Below, in pieces: positions 62,520 through 64,000 of a stretch of DNA of 64,000 bases. The notes under the pieces are model-generated. The model was not told where the DNA came from. It did no database searches and saw only the letters and a program-made list of their open reading frames with translations. The stretch is from positions 12,746,221-12,810,220 of the forward strand of contig OX387192.1 of NCBI GenBank assembly GCA_947561395.2. Direction: 5' to 3'. How positions within the stretch are numbered: position 1 is the stretch's first letter; each line of letters starts with the position of its first letter. Origin of the DNA: Buxus sempervirens (lineage: Eukaryota > Streptophyta > Magnoliopsida > Buxales > Buxaceae). The position numbers and the translations under genes were made by a program.

Positions 62520-64000
62520 TGTGCGCACCTGATTTCGGTCGCACGACGAGGCACATGCAAAACGATGCATGCCTCGAGATTGTTTGGAGTAGCCACTGCC
62601 TGATGGGGTGCAGGCAGACACCTGGGTGCCTAAGTTTGTCTATTAAGGCTTGGTTTGCGGCTAGAGATTCTAAGCAAGTTCTCGGTTACGGTTCAGGGAA
62701 GTCCGTAGACACCCCAGTCCGCCCCATCGAGTGACGGGTACCATAGGTTTCCCTGGTTTGAGTCAACTTTGGTCTCTCACTCACCCGGTTCCTATTCCAG
62801 CATGCACATTTGGTTAAGTCTGGCGGGACCGTCAAAGTGGTGTGGGTCCCTTTACTTGATTTTATCTTTTTTAGCTTAAAGTGAGATGAGTCTGCGTGGG
62901 CGGGCCCTGTTGGAAGGCCCGCGGGTTCCTTGGTGGACTAAAACCAGCCCATATCTCCCTTGGTGGGCCTCAGACTAACCTGAGAGGCCCTTTGGGCTTT
63001 GGTTCAAGTGAATTTGACTTCATTTTTAAGGTTCAAGTTGAGAATTATATAGCTTTCATGCCAAGTGGGCCGGGATTGCTTTGTGGGCCCTTGGGTGGGC
63101 CACACAATGGTTTGCCAAGTGATTTTGTGTTATCTTGATTAATTATACCAAAGCGGGCCAGGCATTGGGCTTGGAGCCCTTTATCTAGGCTTGGGCTTGA
63201 AAGCCCAAGGCTTCTTGAGTTAGGGTTTGGAAACCCTAACCTTGGTTGGGTTCAATGGGCTTAATGGGCCCAACAAGCCCTGCCCGTGGTCTCGGCCAAA
63301 CCAAGCCTAAATCTAATCATCATGCTTCCAAAATGGGCCTCAAGTGGGTTCGGCCCACTCAATAAATTTAATTGCCTTTATTTAACAAAATGGGTTTGTT
63401 GGGTTTGGTAGGCCCCGTTGGAAGGTCTACTAGAAATCAAATTGGACCGGGTCAATCCATGGCCCATCTTGGGTCTTCGGTTGACCCGGAAACCCTACTG
63501 GTCTACTTGGTTTAGCTAAAAGGATTGCAAAAATGAGTTAACGAGCTGAAAATCAACAAAATGGAGCCTCTGTACTATAGCCGACCTGAGTTGTCGGCTA
63601 CACACAGAGAAGCCTGTATCCAACCTTAAGCATCGGATACACACAGAGACACCTGTATCCGATCCGGTTTGTCGGTGACAAAAGAAACTCTACTAATCCG
63701 ACCTGAGTTGTCGAATCTGCTAAAAGATGCCATTTTTTGGATCTCTACAATGGGCTTGGGTTTATGGGCTTCTTGGGGTGTTCTAGCAGTGGTGTGGGCC
63801 CCTGTGTGGGCCTACATTGGTTCAGGGAATGAAGGAGCATGCTTTTTGGTCTCTTTTGGGGGTCTCCATAACAAGAAAGAAGAAAAGGTATAGGAAAATG
63901 CTTTCTCCCCCCTTGCACCTCATGCAATGGCTAAACAGGGACCATGTCGTCCCTGTTTTGGTCTAGCAAATCACACCAAACAGCAAGCTGAAGACCATCA
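62520..64000 (-). mobile_element. Reversed Tat-type LTR E, runs off the window
   Basis: The minus-strand LTR end TGTGCGCACC starts at 62520. The conserved terminal block and the CCGACCTGAGTTGTCGG-type palindromes follow. The LTR start and any TSD are beyond 64000, so solo or complete status is unknown. Confidence 0.82.
63583..63722 (-). promoter_or_regulatory. Palindrome cassette of LTR E
   Basis: TAGCCGAC / GTCGGCTA (63583-63604, loop CTGAGTT), TGTATCC / GGATACA (63616-63641), TGTATCCGA / TCGGTGACA (63655-63679), and a fourth diverged copy near 63696. The first has the same loop as element A's 4893-4919 dyad, but with an A-T pair where A has G-C. Confidence 0.75.

Overview
This window is plant nuclear DNA made almost entirely of nested LTR retrotransposons. 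I see no host gene, rRNA or tRNA gene. The organism is a plant, most likely a flowering plant with a large repeat-rich genome. The evidence is Tat-lineage Ty3/gypsy elements with the second, archaeal-type RNase H, Tekay/Del-like chromovirus LTRs, a SIRE/Maximus-like Ty1/copia element and an Athila-type RT scrap. The species cannot be named from this. Nearly all coding regions are decayed; most in-frame stops look like methyl-cytosine deamination (CAG>TAG, CGA>TGA, TGG>TAG/TGA).

Layout, oldest host first. Element R is a minus-strand Tat element (gag 43715-45214, leader 45215-47139 and 55443-56019, PBS 56020-56036, LTR from 56040). Element B is a plus-strand Tat element that starts before base 1 and inserted into R's gag. 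It has leader 1-1312, gag 1369-3848, protease 3749-4099, then RT, two RNases H and integrase 19643-24971, a 3' non-coding region to 27118 and a 3' LTR 27119-43714. Element A (4100-19637, TSD CCTGG) is a gag-only Tat derivative inserted in B's protease; its leader holds a chromovirus-type solo LTR (7266-9742, TSD TGGGG). B's 3' LTR is split by a chromovirus-type solo LTR (28657-39844, TSD ATTTA), itself split by a young copia element (30600-38904, TSD GAGAG), and by a reversed Tat solo LTR (40487-43372, TSD GTTTT). R's leader is split by a non-autonomous chromovirus element (47145-55437, TSD GGAGA) whose only gene lies antisense. R's LTR is split by Tat solo LTR C (56712-59534, TSD CCCAA). The right end holds Tat LTR D (59923-62180), an Athila RT fragment (62188-62519) and a reversed Tat LTR (62520 to the end).

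The striking signal is in the non-coding DNA. Every LTR family here, and both internal accessory genes, carry short perfect or near-perfect inverted repeats. In the clearest cases these sit in two places: just upstream of a TATA box, and again downstream of a splice-donor-like site, apparently inside a first intron. Within one LTR the two clusters share a sequence 'word', while different LTR families use unrelated words in equivalent positions. One GC-rich word is shared between a chromovirus LTR and a Tat LTR. Separately, leaders and LTRs contain arrays of hairpins with an invariant loop and stems that change on both sides together: loop TGGATT in the copia LTR, AAACCCTGAGTAGGC in chromovirus LTRs, CATTTCGT in the Tat A leader.

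Two accessory genes, copia ORF2 (36034-37365) and the antisense chromovirus gene (49882-51447, minus), encode related proteins although their elements belong to different superfamilies. A speculative model is that these proteins and the family-specific palindromes form a motif-specific regulatory or anti-silencing system. The alternative is that template switching during reverse transcription builds and repairs palindromes without selection.
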